From Wenzhouxiangella sp. AB-CW3 (GTDB lineage: Bacteria; Pseudomonadota; Gammaproteobacteria; Xanthomonadales; Wenzhouxiangellaceae), in the NCBI RefSeq assembly GCF_014725735.1, contig NZ_CP061368.1, forward strand, positions 1,131,225 through 1,195,224: a stretch of DNA of 64,000 nt, given 5' to 3'. Each line of letters starts with the position of its first letter. The stretch's first letter is position 1. Position numbers and translations under genes: made by a program. Below the pieces are notes generated by a model. It saw nothing but the letters and a program-made list of their open reading frames with translations. It was not told the origin of the DNA and did not search any database. Positions 28,511 through 38,818 of the stretch are shown here, one piece after another.

Positions 28511-28991
28511 TATGAAGAAGCTAAGTGGTTTGAGTTCAGAGAACCTGATATTCGGTTTGATGATAGTCTTTGCGGCCCCAGTCGCTCTTATCCTGGCAGT
28601 TTATTGGGGTAGATACTCCCGTAAAGGCCTTATTGTATTCTTCGTCATGTGGATCTCCCTCGTTGTGGTCTGGTTTGTCGTGACCAATCAATTTCTCATT
28701 GCCTGGCTTTGGCCCGGGTGGTTGGTTTTTCTGCTTATAGCAGGAATTGACAGGTTGGTTTCACCGGAAACAAGAAACTCCCGGATTCAACGAGCGGTTG
28801 CTGTCGTTGTTCTGAATCTCTCTGGGGTGTTCTTAGTTGGGGTTCTTACTATTCCAATTACATCATTGTATCTCCTGCCAGATCCAGATCAATTGCTCTT
28901 ATGGTTCGGAGTGCTCGTTCTCACGCTGGCTCAGATTCCAATCTGGACGAAGGCATCCATTACCCCAGAGTGGTTTGTGCGTGATCCCTGA
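28503..28991 (+). CDS. Small membrane protein, candidate immunity/partner C
   Basis: 162 residues (ATG 28503; ATG 28512 is also possible) with about five hydrophobic segments, for example LIFGLMIVFAAPVALILAVY and VVVLNLSGVFLVGVLTIPI. It overlaps the tail-C stop by 8 bases. No family is recognised. AT-richer than the conserved cassette block, like all the partner genes. Confidence 0.6.
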   Translation: MADMKKLSGLSSENLIFGLMIVFAAPVALILAVYWGRYSRKGLIVFFVMWISLVVVWFVVTNQFLIAWLWPGWLVFLLIAGIDRLVSPETRNSRIQRAVAVVVLNLSGVFLVGVLTIPITSLYLLPDPDQLLLWFGVLVLTLAQIPIWTKASITPEWFVRDP

Positions 28992-29029
28992 TTCAATCCC
29001 AGAGAGTGCCGCATGTTGCTGAGTTCTAC

Positions 29030-29217
29030 CCCAACGTTGCATAAACTTTCGGAGCTGGAAGCCCGGAGAGTTGTATTTCCGCGGGCTGCACGGAGTGTTG
29101 CCAACCGGAGCGTAGCTTCACCCTGCGTGAGGATTGGCAACGCGAGTACAGGCCGCGGAAATGCCGCTATACCGGGCAGCATAGCGATTCCGGCCCGAAA
29201 GTTTATGCAACGTTGGG
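29030..29217. repeat. Palindromic MITE-like element 1 (about 188 bp)
   Basis: A perfect 23-bp terminal inverted repeat (29030-29052 and 29195-29217, core AACGTTGCATAAACTTTCGG) encloses a second palindrome, GTTGCCAA/TTGGCAAC (29097-29104, 29134-29141). Inside that lie CCGGAG (29105-29110) and TGAGGA (29128-29133). TCTACCC occurs just outside both ends (29025-29031, 29219-29225). No coding capacity. It shares its inner layout with elements at 35530 and 49540. Confidence 0.75.
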
Positions 29218-29253
29218 ATCTACCCTGGGGATCTATGCAATAGGAAGGTAATC

Positions 29254-29481
29254 ATGGCGATAGTCTCATTATTTCTGATTGGAGTATGGATCGTGTGGGC
29301 CGTTTATGAAGGGCTAAGCGATTCATCAAATGGAGGAACACTCGGTGATAGGTGCGGGTGGCTATTTCTTGAAAATGGGCTGGACAAATGCCTGTATCGA
29401 CGATGGTGGATCTTCATGATGGCGTTTAGTTTATGGGTGCTCGCTATGCTTTCTCGATACTTGGGTGTTGAGTTTGCATGA
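29254..29481 (+). CDS. Orphan small membrane protein
   Basis: 75 residues with two hydrophobic segments (IVSLFLIGVWIVWAVYEGL and WWIFMMAFSLWVLAML). Start ATG 29254 has a strong ribosome-binding site, AGGAAGG. No variable tail precedes it, so it may be an orphan partner gene whose cassette was lost through the adjacent palindromic element or recombination. No family recognised. Confidence 0.5.
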   Translation: MAIVSLFLIGVWIVWAVYEGLSDSSNGGTLGDRCGWLFLENGLDKCLYRRWWIFMMAFSLWVLAMLSRYLGVEFA

Positions 29482-29625
29482 AGAACTGGGATGTATGTCC
29501 ATAGAATCAGGGACGAGCTTTGTCTGATCGAGTTCCGCGGGCTCAAATGTCAGTCATTCGGGCGAATTCATAGGATCATTATGTGAATTACAGTAATCTG
29601 ACGGGTGGAATTAGTCATGATTCGA
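29482..29625. other. Spacer before cassette D
   Basis: About 144 bases with no gene, hairpin or insertion-sequence end that I can recognise. The cassette-D frame opens at GTG 29583, but homology to the full gene begins only near 29626. Confidence 0.5.
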
Positions 29626-32195
29626 AGCGCAACCTGGAGGGCATGACCGCCATGCTGGCCGACATGCAGACCCGGCCCACGCACAAGCAGAACAACTTCG
29701 AGCAGCCCAGCTTTGCGGTCATGGAGCCTGATCCGGACAATGTACCGCGCAGTGCCGAAGAACTGACTCTGATGGGACAGGAGCCCCCGGGGCCGTTGCA
29801 GATGGCCCCAGCGCGCCAGGCCAGCCTGGGCCTGGGCGCCTTGCGGGATGCAGGCAACCCGGAGTACCTGGCCGAGACCCCCGAAGTGGTCATCACCCCG
29901 GCGATCGAAGCCAAGGCCGCCGAACTCGACCATGATCCCATCCGCATTTATCACTTTGTGCGCAACCAGATCGACTTCCTGCCCGGCTGGGGCGCAACCC
30001 AGGACGCCGAACTGACCCTGGGGGCGCGCCGCGGCAATGCCAAAGACACCAGCAGCCTGCTGATCGCCCTGCTGCGTGCCTCCGGCATCCCGGCCCGTTA
30101 CGTCTATGGCGTAATCGAAGTCGAGGCACCCAAGTTCACCAACTGGATGGGCAACTTCAGCCACGTCAACGCCGCCATGCAACATGCCAGCTCCGGCGGC
30201 ATTCCTGTGGGCATGAGCTCCAGCAATAACGCTTCGGTCACCAACGTGATACTTGACCATGTCTGGGTAGAAGCGGCGATCGACTACATTCCCTCCGGTG
30301 GCCGCCACATGGTTGAGGCCGACACCTGGGTGGCGCTGGATGCCAGTTTCAAGCAGTATGTTTACTTGCAGGGCCTGGATGCGATTGAGATTTCGGGTCT
30401 GGATGTGGAGCAACTGGTCGACGACTTTGCCGCCAGCGGCACCGTCGATGAGGAACTGGGTTATGTCCAGAACCTGGATGTCAGCCTGATCGAGGCCGCC
30501 CAGGAACAGGTGGCCAATGCCATGCAGGAGTTCATCGAAGATCAGATGGAAGACCCCACCACCGGCGACGTGCTGGGTGGACGCAAGGCCATCGTCCAGG
30601 AACGTGGCGAGCTGACCGAGCGCCCGGACAACCGCATTCTCATGCGCGGCCCAAGCTGGCCCAGCCTGCCCGATGTCTTGCGTAATTCCCTACGCGTGAC
30701 ATTCGAGGTCGATCATCTGACTGGCCAGCCGCAGGGCGGGGTGGTGCTGCCCTGGGCCCAAGTCAACAACCACCGCCTGACGATGTCCTACCGCCCGACC
30801 ACGGAGGCCGACGAACAGGCCCTGCTTGCGCTGCTGCCCGAAGGCGAGATCACCGACCTCGACCAGCTCCCCCAGACCCTGCCGGGCCACTCCATCAGCT
30901 TAACGCCTGAGATCAAACTCAACGGCGAGATCATCCTGACCGGCCCGAGCGCGGTCAATGCCTTTACCCTGGAGACCATGCTGGCTTTCGAAGTCCAGCA
31001 GGTGGCCGGTAATACCAAGTGGGCGATACCTTTTCATGCGCCGGTGCCGAAGGGGAGTTACGTGGCGATCATGTCCAATGCGGGGAGTGTGTCCACCCAC
31101 GCGCTGGAGGCGGCGCAGCAGCGGGCCGAAGATGCCCAGTACATCCTCGAAAACGAGCTTGAAGACCAGTACGACGAGATCGACCGCGAGCGTTTGATGG
31201 GTGAGCTGTTTTACGCCGGAGTTCTGGCCTATCATGCCCAGCTAGAGGGGCTGGGAGGGCTGATGGCGGCACAGATGGGTGCTGAGTATCGAACCAACCT
31301 GAGTGTCGGCACCTATGGCTACCAGCCGTGGGTCCGCTATGTCTACGGCATGCCGATGGCGCTGGATGCCGGTGGGGTGCATATGGACCTGGACTATGTG
31401 CCCAGTCATCTGACCAAACACAATGGCAGTGCCAGCCAGCGGATTGAGGCAGCTCAGCCGCTGGGGATGCTTAAGAGCATTCTGGAGAATGTGGTTCCTG
31501 AACAGCAGTTCAGCACGGAGGAAGAGCCTGCCGAGGGAGTGAGTGCGGTAGCCGCTATCGCAAAAGCTCAGGCAGAGGGGCAGCGAGTGTTTCATGTCAC
31601 CCAGGACAACCTGAACGAAGTCATGGCTGAGGTCAGTATCAGCCAGGCTTCAAGGGAAGATATTCAGCGGGCGGTATCGCAGTTTGGGTATGAGGCGGTT
31701 GTGCATGAAGCGCCGATTACAGTTCCGGGCTGGCGGGGGAGTGGGTATATTTTGACCGACCCTGAGACAGGGGCTGGGAGTTATATGATTGATGGGGGGA
31801 AGAATGGAGCGTTTGTGGTCTTGATGGCAGGGCTTGGAACGGCCTTGCTTATTGGTGGTGTCTTTTTGATGATTTTTGCCCCAATTATGGGCTTTCTCAT
31901 GGGTTTGGCAGCAGCAATTATTGGCGCCATCGCGATGGGTGTTGCTATTGAGACTGTCATTACAGATCCTGAAGCTGATTGGGGAGATTTGCTCTCTGGT
32001 GTGCTCTTGGGTGCAGCGCTTGTGGCAGTGCTTGCTCTTGTTGCTAAGTTTCTTGCAGGCCTAATGGCCACTATTACTGCTCAGATTGCACTGGAAGCAT
32101 TTTCTGTCATGCTAGGTGCGATCGGAGCCTTATTGGAACAGTTAAGAAGATTAAGTGAAGATAATGATAGGCACAAGGGGAGGGTGCTCTCGTGA
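29583..32195 (+). pseudogene. 5'-truncated cassette D with tail D (longest silent copy)
   Basis: 870 codons in one frame. Homology to the full gene starts near 29626 (matching about 19178), so it lacks only the signal peptide and first 160 residues and retains the whole transglutaminase-like core, again with Ala in place of Cys (RRGNAKDTSS). Roughly 320 bases of the core (matching about 19684-20006) appear identical to the full gene. The tail starts AFVVLMAGLGTALLIGG, has PEADWGDLLSG in the middle, lacks Cys and closely resembles restored tail B. GTG 29583 could start translation, but without a signal peptide export is unlikely. Classed as a silent donor. Confidence 0.75.
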
Positions 32196-32533
32196 GTTTT
32201 TTGGCCTTCTCCATGTGTCTCGCTGCTACAGCGATTCAAATAAAGCTGGTAATCTATTCGTTCTCAAGTGTATCTGAAGGAGGAGGCGGCGATAACTTGC
32301 ATCGGCCATCTCCTATTGTGATGCTGATTTTGCCAAGTTTCGGGTTCTATGCATTTTCGTGGGTTAGTTTTCTAGGGTGGGTTTTGCTTTCTGCGGCGAT
32401 ATTGGCGGTTATGGTTGAATGCGCATTCATGATCGGAAGGAGAGGCTTGCCGATGTATAAGGGGATTTTGAGTGCGGGTATGTATTGCTACTCGATTGGT
32501 TATGGAGGGTTATTGGGTCTGGTTGTTGCTTGA
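32192..32533 (+). CDS. Small membrane protein, candidate immunity/partner D
   Basis: 113 residues with about four hydrophobic segments. The GTG start overlaps the tail-D stop as GTGA. Size and topology match partner B, whose tail is similar, yet identity looks low. That is the pattern expected if partners co-diverge with the tails. No family recognised. Confidence 0.58.
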   Translation: MSFLAFSMCLAATAIQIKLVIYSFSSVSEGGGGDNLHRPSPIVMLILPSFGFYAFSWVSFLGWVLLSAAILAVMVECAFMIGRRGLPMYKGILSAGMYCYSIGYGGLLGLVVA

Positions 32534-32643
32534 TCCAGATAGGCATTGCTTGGTCGATGCAGTGTTGTGTTTCTATCAGGGCATCTATTTAACTGAACTC
32601 AAGATTGCCCATGCTTTGAAGGTGCTATGAGAGCCAAGCAACC

Positions 32644-33621
32644 ATCGATTCTATTCCCTCCGGTGGCCGGCACATGAATGAGGCCGCCCAGGAACAGGTA
32701 GCTGATGCCATGCAGACCTTTATCGAAGATCAGATGGAAGACCCCACCACCGGTGATGTGCTCGGTGGGCGCAAGGCCATCGTCCAGGAACGCGCCGAGC
32801 TGACCGAGCGTCCCGACAACCGCATCCTGCTGCGCGGAGCAAGCTGGCCCAGCCTGCCCGATGTGCTGCATGCCGGTGGGGTGCATATGGATCTTGATTA
32901 TGTACCCAGTCATCTGACCAAGCACAATGGTAGCGCCAGCCAGCGTGCTGATACAGCTCAACCACTGGGGATGCTTAAAAGCATTCTGAAGAATGTGGTT
33001 CCGGAACAGCAGTTCGGTACTGAGGAAGAGCCAGCCGAGGGGGTGAGTGCAGTAGCCGCCATTGCCAAAGCTCAGGCTGAGGGGCAGCGGGTGTTTCATG
33101 TTACTCAGGACAATCTTGACCAGGTCATGACTGAGATCAGCATCAGTCAGGCATCAAGGGAGGATATTCAAAGGGCGGTATCGCAGTTTGGGTATGAGGC
33201 GGTTGTGCATGAAGCGCCGATTACAGTTCCGGGCTGGCGGGGGAGTGGGTATATTCTGACCAACCCGGAGACTGGGGCCGGGAGTTATATGATTGATGGG
33301 GGGGAGAATGGGGCTTTTGCTATACATATGCTCCTTGCTATTGCTGCACCAATTCTCGCTATAATTGGGGTAGGCTCTGGAGTATTTGTGGTTGCACTTG
33401 CGCTTATAGCGATAACTGCGGGATTTATCGCATTTCTCGATAATCTTCGCTGTTATGGTGGTGATGGCGAAATGGCGATTAAACTCTATCTTGTTGTGGC
33501 GGCCATTTCTTTGATTCCTGGGCCGGATGGGCTCAGTGCCTTACGCTTCTTCATGGCTGCGTTTATAGGCACGAATGGATTGTCTGCAGGTGCAAATGCT
33601 GTGTGTTCTCTGCCTGAATGA
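32644..33621 (+). pseudogene. Cassette E with two internal deletions and tail E
   Basis: Homology begins at 32644 (matching 19831). It then jumps from HMNEA to the AQEQVADAMQ block at a shared GAGGCCG, and again from LPDVL to HAGGVHMDLDY, deleting about 190 and 690 bases relative to the full gene. The frame stays open. After the junction motif, tail E starts AFAIHMLLAIAAPILAIIG; it has Cys in NLRCYGG and in NAVCSLPE 50 residues later. It stops at 33621. A scarred donor cassette whose 3' end is intact. Confidence 0.75.
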
Positions 33622-34178
33622 ATAAGTCTATTGGGAAGATTGTTCTTGAGTGTTTGGTTCCCTATCAGGAGCTGACTACTCTGAAATTGAAGCGCATGAG
33701 GGAACCATCGAGACGGGTTGTTGCTGTTCGATTCAAGGGCAAGATCATTGGCGGTATTTGGGTGCTCTACGTCCTGTCCGTGTCTGTTCTGCTCGCTTCT
33801 GGTATTGTATTTACTCTTGACAAACCCGGTGTGGCATGGATTCTGCTTGGGCTTATCATGAATCACGTGATTTGGAAAAGTATTCCAGAATTCTCGAGAG
33901 TAGGGGTGATGACCGATAGTGCGATCTATGGTGTTTTGAGCCTAATGTATTGTACATTTTTTGCGCTGCTTGGGGCAGCCGGTACATATGGTTTAACTAC
34001 AATAGGAGTTCTTTCACGCATAGGCTCAGAAAATGACGTTCTCGAATCTTTGACATACCTCTTCATTCTTCCTTTAGCATTTTATAGTGTCTTGCTGCTG
34101 ATTTATACTGGGATTTGTTTCTATACACTGAGGTCGAACCAATCTGTGTTGTGTAGCCATAAAGAGGAGCGGAACTAA
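33618..34178 (+). CDS. Small membrane protein, candidate immunity/partner E
   Basis: 186 residues starting with ATG in an ATGA overlap with the tail-E stop. About 45 soluble basic residues precede four hydrophobic segments (for example GGIWVLYVLSVSVLLASGI and YLFILPLAFYSVLLLIYTG). No family recognised; AT-rich. Confidence 0.6.
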   Translation: MNKSIGKIVLECLVPYQELTTLKLKRMREPSRRVVAVRFKGKIIGGIWVLYVLSVSVLLASGIVFTLDKPGVAWILLGLIMNHVIWKSIPEFSRVGVMTDSAIYGVLSLMYCTFFALLGAAGTYGLTTIGVLSRIGSENDVLESLTYLFILPLAFYSVLLLIYTGICFYTLRSNQSVLCSHKEERN

Positions 34179-34196
34179 GAGGAGTTCGCATCCATT

Positions 34197-35248
34197 GCCA
34201 CGCCCTGACGGCGGCCCAACAACGCGCCGAAGAGACTCTGTACATCCTGGAGAACGAACTCGAAGATCAGTACGACCAGATCGACAGAGAACGGCTGATG
34301 GGCGATTTGTTCTACGCCGGAGTTCTGGCCTATCATGCCCAACTAGAGGGGCTTGGAGGGCTGATGGCTGCGCGGATGGGAGCAGAGTATCGAACGAACT
34401 TGAGCGTGGGCACCTATGGCTACCAACCATGGGTCAGATATGTTTATGGCATGCCAATGGCGCTGGATGCCGGCGGGCTGCATATGGACCTGGACTATGT
34501 GCCCAGCCACCTGACCCAGCACAATGGATCAGCCAGCCAACGCGCCCAGGCGGCACAACCGTTGGGTATGTTAAAGAGTATTCTGGAGAACGTGGTTCCC
34601 GAATACCAACTCAGTACGGAGGATGAGCCAACTGAAGGAGTGAGCGCGGCCGCTGCTATCGCTAAAGCGCAAGCCGAAGGTCAGCGAGTTTTTCATGTCA
34701 CCCAGGACAATCTCAACCAGGTGATGGCCGAGATCAGTATCAGTCAGGCCTCGAGGGAGGATATCCAGCGGGCGGTATCGCAGTTCGGATATGAGGCGAT
34801 TGTGCACGAGGCGCCGATTACTGTGCCGGGGTGGCGGGGGAGTGGGTATATTCTGACCAACCCGGAGACCGGGGCTGGGAGTTATATGATCGATGGAGGG
34901 AAAAATGGAGGGTTTCTTAGTGAACTTAATGGGTTACTGTTTGCTGGTGCCGGTGAAGCACCAGACTGGCTTAAAAACCTCATTGGCATAATTATAGAAT
35001 TCATTAAGGGGCCGATTGGGAAAATACTGGAGGCATGGGACATAATTCAAATTTTCCAAGATTGTGGTTTGCCCGAAGCCATTGCCATCACCATCGGGCA
35101 CTTGATTGTGCTTGCCATTTCACTTATTCCTGTCATTATGCTAGGAGCCGCTGGTTTTCTCGTATTGGCCTTTATAGTGCTTGGAATAACTAGTGTTCTA
35201 GCAAATTGGATGAAAGATCAAAATGTAGAGTTTTATTGCGAAAGCTGA
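34197..35248 (+). pseudogene. 5'-truncated cassette F with tail F
   Basis: Homology starts near 34197 (matching about 20645) with ALTAAQQRAEETLYILENEL. The frame is open to the junction motif near 34900. Tail F then starts GGFLSELNGLLFAGAG, carries IFQDCGLPEAIAI and ends NVEFYCES, with 57 residues between the two Cys. An internal ATG at 34298 could start a short product. No export signal, so probably a silent donor. Confidence 0.77.
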
Positions 35249-35493
35249 TGTACAGATATTTCATGTTGTTTGTTCTTGCTTCTTGGGTCACTTTGTTAGC
35301 CTTTCCGGCGTTCAGGGATCTTCATGCACTCCTTGGGGTAATTTTTGGTTTTGGCATAGTTCTATTTTTCGTTCCCCAAAAAAGTCGCGAAACATATCAA
35401 AACCGATACATGATCTTGAGCCTGGCATTAATCGTTGGTTTTTTGCTTATTGACGAGGATTACTCTGATGGCGCAGTGTTCAATTTGTTTTGA
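35248..35493 (+). CDS. Small membrane protein, candidate immunity/partner F
   Basis: 81 residues, start ATG 35248 overlapping the tail-F stop (TGATG). An upstream in-frame ATG at 35206 lies inside tail F and is less likely. Three hydrophobic segments: FMLFVLASWVTLLAF, LLGVIFGFGIVLFFV and YMILSLALIVGFLLI. Its TGA stop is formed by the first bases of cassette G. A decayed second copy lies at 49362-49498. Confidence 0.6.
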   Translation: MYRYFMLFVLASWVTLLAFPAFRDLHALLGVIFGFGIVLFFVPQKSRETYQNRYMILSLALIVGFLLIDEDYSDGAVFNLF

Positions 35494-35529
35494 TCCTGGA
35501 GCATGTCTGGGTCGAAGCCGCCATTGACG

Positions 35530-35674
35530 ACAAGCGGTCTCAAAACGTAGCGAGCGGGTGGCTGACGGTGGCCGCCGGAACGCAGGAACCGCAGTGTATG
35601 TGTAAAATACATGAGGATTCCGAGTGCCGCCGGACGCCGTCAGGCGCACGCGCAGTAGTTTTGAGGCCGCTTGT
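35530..35674. repeat. Palindromic MITE-like element 2 (about 145 bp) inside cassette G
   Basis: Terminal inverted repeats ACAAGCGGTCTCAAAAC (35530-35546) and its near-perfect complement (35658-35674, one mismatch). The inner layout is GGAA, CCGCAG (35589-35594), a TGTAT/ATACA stem, TGAGGA (35612-35617), TTCC. The uninterrupted cassettes have no such sequence between AAID and YIPSGG, so it is an insertion. Confidence 0.75.
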
Positions 35675-36045
35675 ATATTCCTTCAGGCGGCCGGTACATC
35701 CCGAGGCCGACACCTGGGTGGCGCTGGATGCCAGTTTCAAGCAGTACGTGTATCTGCAGGGCCTGGATGCGATTGAGATTTCAGGGCTGGACGTCGAGCA
35801 ACTGGTCGACGACTTTGCCGCCAGCGGCACCGTCGATGAGGATCTGGGTTATGTCCAGAACCTGGATGTCAGCCTGATCGAGGCCGCCCAGGAACAGGTG
35901 GCCAATGCCATGCAGGATTTCATCGAAGATCAGATGGAAGACCCCACCACCGGCGACGTGCTGGGTGGCCGCAAGGCCCCCTCTGTCAGGATAGTTGTCG
36001 TCTCCTCTAAAATAGTCTCCAAGAGGGGGCGGACAGGAGCTGACA

Positions 36046-36540
36046 GTGAAGTATTCAGAAGAACGCAGAAAATCAGTGCTGGCCAAATTGTGCCCACCAC
36101 ATAATCGAACGGTCCGAGAAGTCGCCGCTGAGGAAGGCATTTCTGAGCCGACGGTGTACTTGTGGCGCAAGCAGGCTCGGGAGCGCGGAGAGCTGTACCC
36201 CGATGCCGGATCTGACGCCCAGGGCTGGAGTGCTCGGGACAAGTTCGCGGCCGTGATTGAAACGGCTTCGATGAACGAGTCTGAGCGCTCGGAATACTGC
36301 CGCAAGCGCGGCCTGTATCCTGAGCAGCTGGCTGCTTGGCGTCGGGCCTGCGAGCAGGCCAACGACTGGGCCGAGGAACGCACCGCCAGCCAAGTGAAGG
36401 CTGACCGGGAACAACGCCGGAAGATGCGCGAACTCGAGCGCGATCTGGCACGCAAGGAAAAGGCCCTGGCGGAGACGGCTGCCTTGCTTACCTTGTCAAA
36501 AAAAGCCCGGGCGATCTGGGGGGACGGAGAGGACGAATGA
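36046..36540 (+). CDS. IS3-family OrfA (helix-turn-helix subunit)
   Basis: 164 residues from GTG 36046 (MKYSEERRKSVLAKLCPP). The helix-turn-helix is around EVAAEEGISEPTVYLWRKQA, with a long charged coiled-coil after it. The A7 run at 36498-36504 is the expected -1 frameshift site; slipping there leads into the frame of orfB (ATG 36537), so an OrfAB fusion transposase would form if orfB were intact. A six-G run near 36516 is one base longer than in the second copy. Confidence 0.88.
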   Translation: MKYSEERRKSVLAKLCPPHNRTVREVAAEEGISEPTVYLWRKQARERGELYPDAGSDAQGWSARDKFAAVIETASMNESERSEYCRKRGLYPEQLAAWRRACEQANDWAEERTASQVKADREQRRKMRELERDLARKEKALAETAALLTLSKKARAIWGDGEDE

Positions 36541-36595
36541 TCAGCACCCCGGATCGCCAGAAAGCTGTTGAGCTGTAACCGGTCATTACAGACCG

Positions 36596-38164
36596 TTACC
36601 GACTGACCCTCTGCAAGTCCGACACCAGCGGTTCGCCAGCGAACGTGTCTTTCCAGACCTGTGGCACCAGCTCTCCGACCCGGCTGGCCGGGTGCTCGTT
36701 GACGCGCTGTAGCACATCCACCAGGTAGGTGTAGGGGTCGACCTCATGCAGCCGGCAGGTCACCAGCAGGCTCTGGATCACGCCGATATGACGAGCGCCG
36801 AGTTCCGACCAGCTAAAGAGCCAGTTCTTGCGGCCCATCGGGATCGGCCGAAGGGCCCGCTCCAGATGATTGGTATCGATCGGGACATCGGGGTCGCTCA
36901 GGAACACCTGCAAAGCGGCCTGACGCCCCGCCACATAGCCGAGCGCCTTGAGCAAAGGGCTGGACCTGGCCAGATCCATGCGTTGACGCTGCTGATCACA
37001 CCAGGCCCAGAAGGCCTTGACGACCGGGAGACTGTGCTCGGCCCGCCAAGTCAGCTTCTTGTCGCCATGCAGATCCTTCTGGCGGATCTGGCGCTCGATC
37101 TGGTAGAGCTGACCGATCAGCTCCAGCGCCTCGTTGGCAGCCTTGGGCTCGGCTTTCAGCGCCGCCTCGAACTTGCGTCTGGCGTGCGCCCAGCAGTTGG
37201 CATGAGTGACGGCAGGACGTTGGTCCACATACTTGGTATAAGCCGAGTGCCCGTCGGTCACCAAGGTGCCATCGAAGTGCTCACCCAGAGCCTGGGTCAC
37301 GACTTTGCTGCCGCGTGAGTCGGAGAAGATGAAGCAGACTTCATCATCCTCCCCATACACCGGCCAGAACCAGCCCTGTTTCATCTTGCCCGGCTTGCCA
37401 CGTCCAGCCTTGATCGGCGTTTCGTCCATCGCCAGGACTTTCGAGCGCAGGATGTGTTCGAGCTGGGCATCATAAACGGGCTTGAGCAGCCTGATGGCTC
37501 GCTCAACCAGTTGGGTCAGCGTATTGCGGCTGACCGTAATGCCGCTCATAGCCAGCCGCTGATGCTGACGGTACAGGGGCAGGTGATAGCAGAACTTGTC
37601 GATCAGCAGGCCGGCCAGGAAGCTGACATCGGCCAGGCTGCCCTCCAGCACGTTGGCCGGGGTGGGTGCGGTGTGGATGTGGTCGCTACGCTTGTCCTTG
37701 ACCACGGCCCGGCGATACTCCAGCACCACGTAGCTACCGGGCCGTTGGGCCAGACGATGCGTGACCTTCTCATCGATCACCTCACGGTGCTCCCGGGGGA
37801 TCGATTCGGCCTCCGGATCCGCTACATGGATCACTTCGACCGGCACGTCCTCGTTGAAGCGAAGACCCGAGTCGGTAACCGCATCACCGCGTTCCTTGGC
37901 ACCCTTGCGACGGGTATAGCTGACTTGTTCAGTCGGTGTCGGGGATTCTGATTCAGGCAACGCATTGAACAGCAGTCCGCTACGGGCATCCTGATCGATC
38001 AGGCGCTTCTCGGACTTGCGCCCAAAGACTTGACGTTGAAGCCAGGCAAGCTGTTGCTTGACGGACTGAAGCTCCTCGCGCAGCGCGTCATTCTCATTAC
38101 GCAACTGGACATTCTCGCTCGTCGTGCTATCCGTCTTGGAAGTGGCCTCAACCATGGGCTGCAT
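36596..38164 (-). CDS. tnpC: IS66 transposase TnpC (intact)
   Basis: 522-residue DDE transposase. The N-terminal coiled coil (ENDALREELQSVKQQLAWLQ) and zinc-finger-like region precede the core. Catalytic residues are in LAMDETPIK, LVTDGHSAY and NHLERALRPIPMGRKNW. The C-terminal IS66 segment (LLVTCRLHEVDPYTYLVDVL) is present. It overlaps tnpB by 17 bases. Confidence 0.96.
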   Translation of the reverse strand: MQPMVEATSKTDSTTSENVQLRNENDALREELQSVKQQLAWLQRQVFGRKSEKRLIDQDARSGLLFNALPESESPTPTEQVSYTRRKGAKERGDAVTDSGLRFNEDVPVEVIHVADPEAESIPREHREVIDEKVTHRLAQRPGSYVVLEYRRAVVKDKRSDHIHTAPTPANVLEGSLADVSFLAGLLIDKFCYHLPLYRQHQRLAMSGITVSRNTLTQLVERAIRLLKPVYDAQLEHILRSKVLAMDETPIKAGRGKPGKMKQGWFWPVYGEDDEVCFIFSDSRGSKVVTQALGEHFDGTLVTDGHSAYTKYVDQRPAVTHANCWAHARRKFEAALKAEPKAANEALELIGQLYQIERQIRQKDLHGDKKLTWRAEHSLPVVKAFWAWCDQQRQRMDLARSSPLLKALGYVAGRQAALQVFLSDPDVPIDTNHLERALRPIPMGRKNWLFSWSELGARHIGVIQSLLVTCRLHEVDPYTYLVDVLQRVNEHPASRVGELVPQVWKDTFAGEPLVSDLQRVSR

Positions 38165-38528
38165 TATACCTTGCTACAGCGCCGACAGGATGCTGATAGC
38201 GCTTGAACTGACGCGATTTCTGGACCTGAACACCATCAAGCAACAGCTTCAACTCCGTCCAGCTCAAGGCCTGTTTCTCGCCACGCTGGCAGTTGTAGTT
38301 GAATTGCCCTTGCTCGAGTCGCTTGGACCAAAGACAGTAGCCGCCACGATCAAAGTACAGCACCTTCATGTAGGTCCGTCGGCGATTGATGAACACGAAC
38401 AGGTGACCACTCATCGGGTCTTCATTGAGCTGGTTGCGCGCCAGTGCCGCCAACCCGTCAAACTGCTTGCGCATGTCGGTGGGCCGCGCGTACAGCCACA
38501 CTCGAACACGGTCTTCTGGAAAGAACAT
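38148..38528 (-). CDS. tnpB: IS66 accessory protein TnpB (copy 2)
   Basis: 126 residues, identical to the copy at 24574-24954 (MFFPEDRVRVWLYARPTDMR). The start overlaps the tnpA stop by one base. Confidence 0.92.
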   Translation of the reverse strand: MFFPEDRVRVWLYARPTDMRKQFDGLAALARNQLNEDPMSGHLFVFINRRRTYMKVLYFDRGGYCLWSKRLEQGQFNYNCQRGEKQALSWTELKLLLDGVQVQKSRQFKRYQHPVGAVARYNAAHG

Positions 38529-38818
38529 CAGCTGCGACGGAAGCGGAGGCACACACCATTACCGAGGTCCAGCTCAATGTCCCAGCCAGGGTCAGTTGCC
38601 GCCAGACCCCCCAGGTCGATCCATGGCTCAGACTCTGCCGATTCCTCGGCACGAGAGTCAGATTCCGATGACAGCTTGCGTTTCCAGTTACAAAAGGTGC
38701 TCAATGAAAGCCCCTCGCGTCGGCAGAAGACGCTTTGAGTCAAGCCGCTATCAGCCTGCTTGGAAATCAGACTTCTCCATTGATCAGCAGATCGGCGGAT
38801 ACGGGTCGTGCGTGACAT
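38528..38818 (-). CDS. tnpA: IS66 accessory protein TnpA (copy 2)
   Basis: 96 residues, identical to the copy at 24284-24574; helix-turn-helix protein at the 5' end of the IS66 gene set. AAGGAG lies just upstream of its ATG. Confidence 0.9.
   Translation of the reverse strand: MSRTTRIRRSADQWRSLISKQADSGLTQSVFCRREGLSLSTFCNWKRKLSSESDSRAEESAESEPWIDLGGLAATDPGWDIELDLGNGVCLRFRRS

Noticed and set aside
29030-29217. Integron attC site, suggested by cassette-like organisation and palindromes
   Set aside because: The terminal CCCAACG/CGTTGGG does not fit the attC core consensus well, the element is too long, no integrase is present, and the other cassettes have no such site between them.
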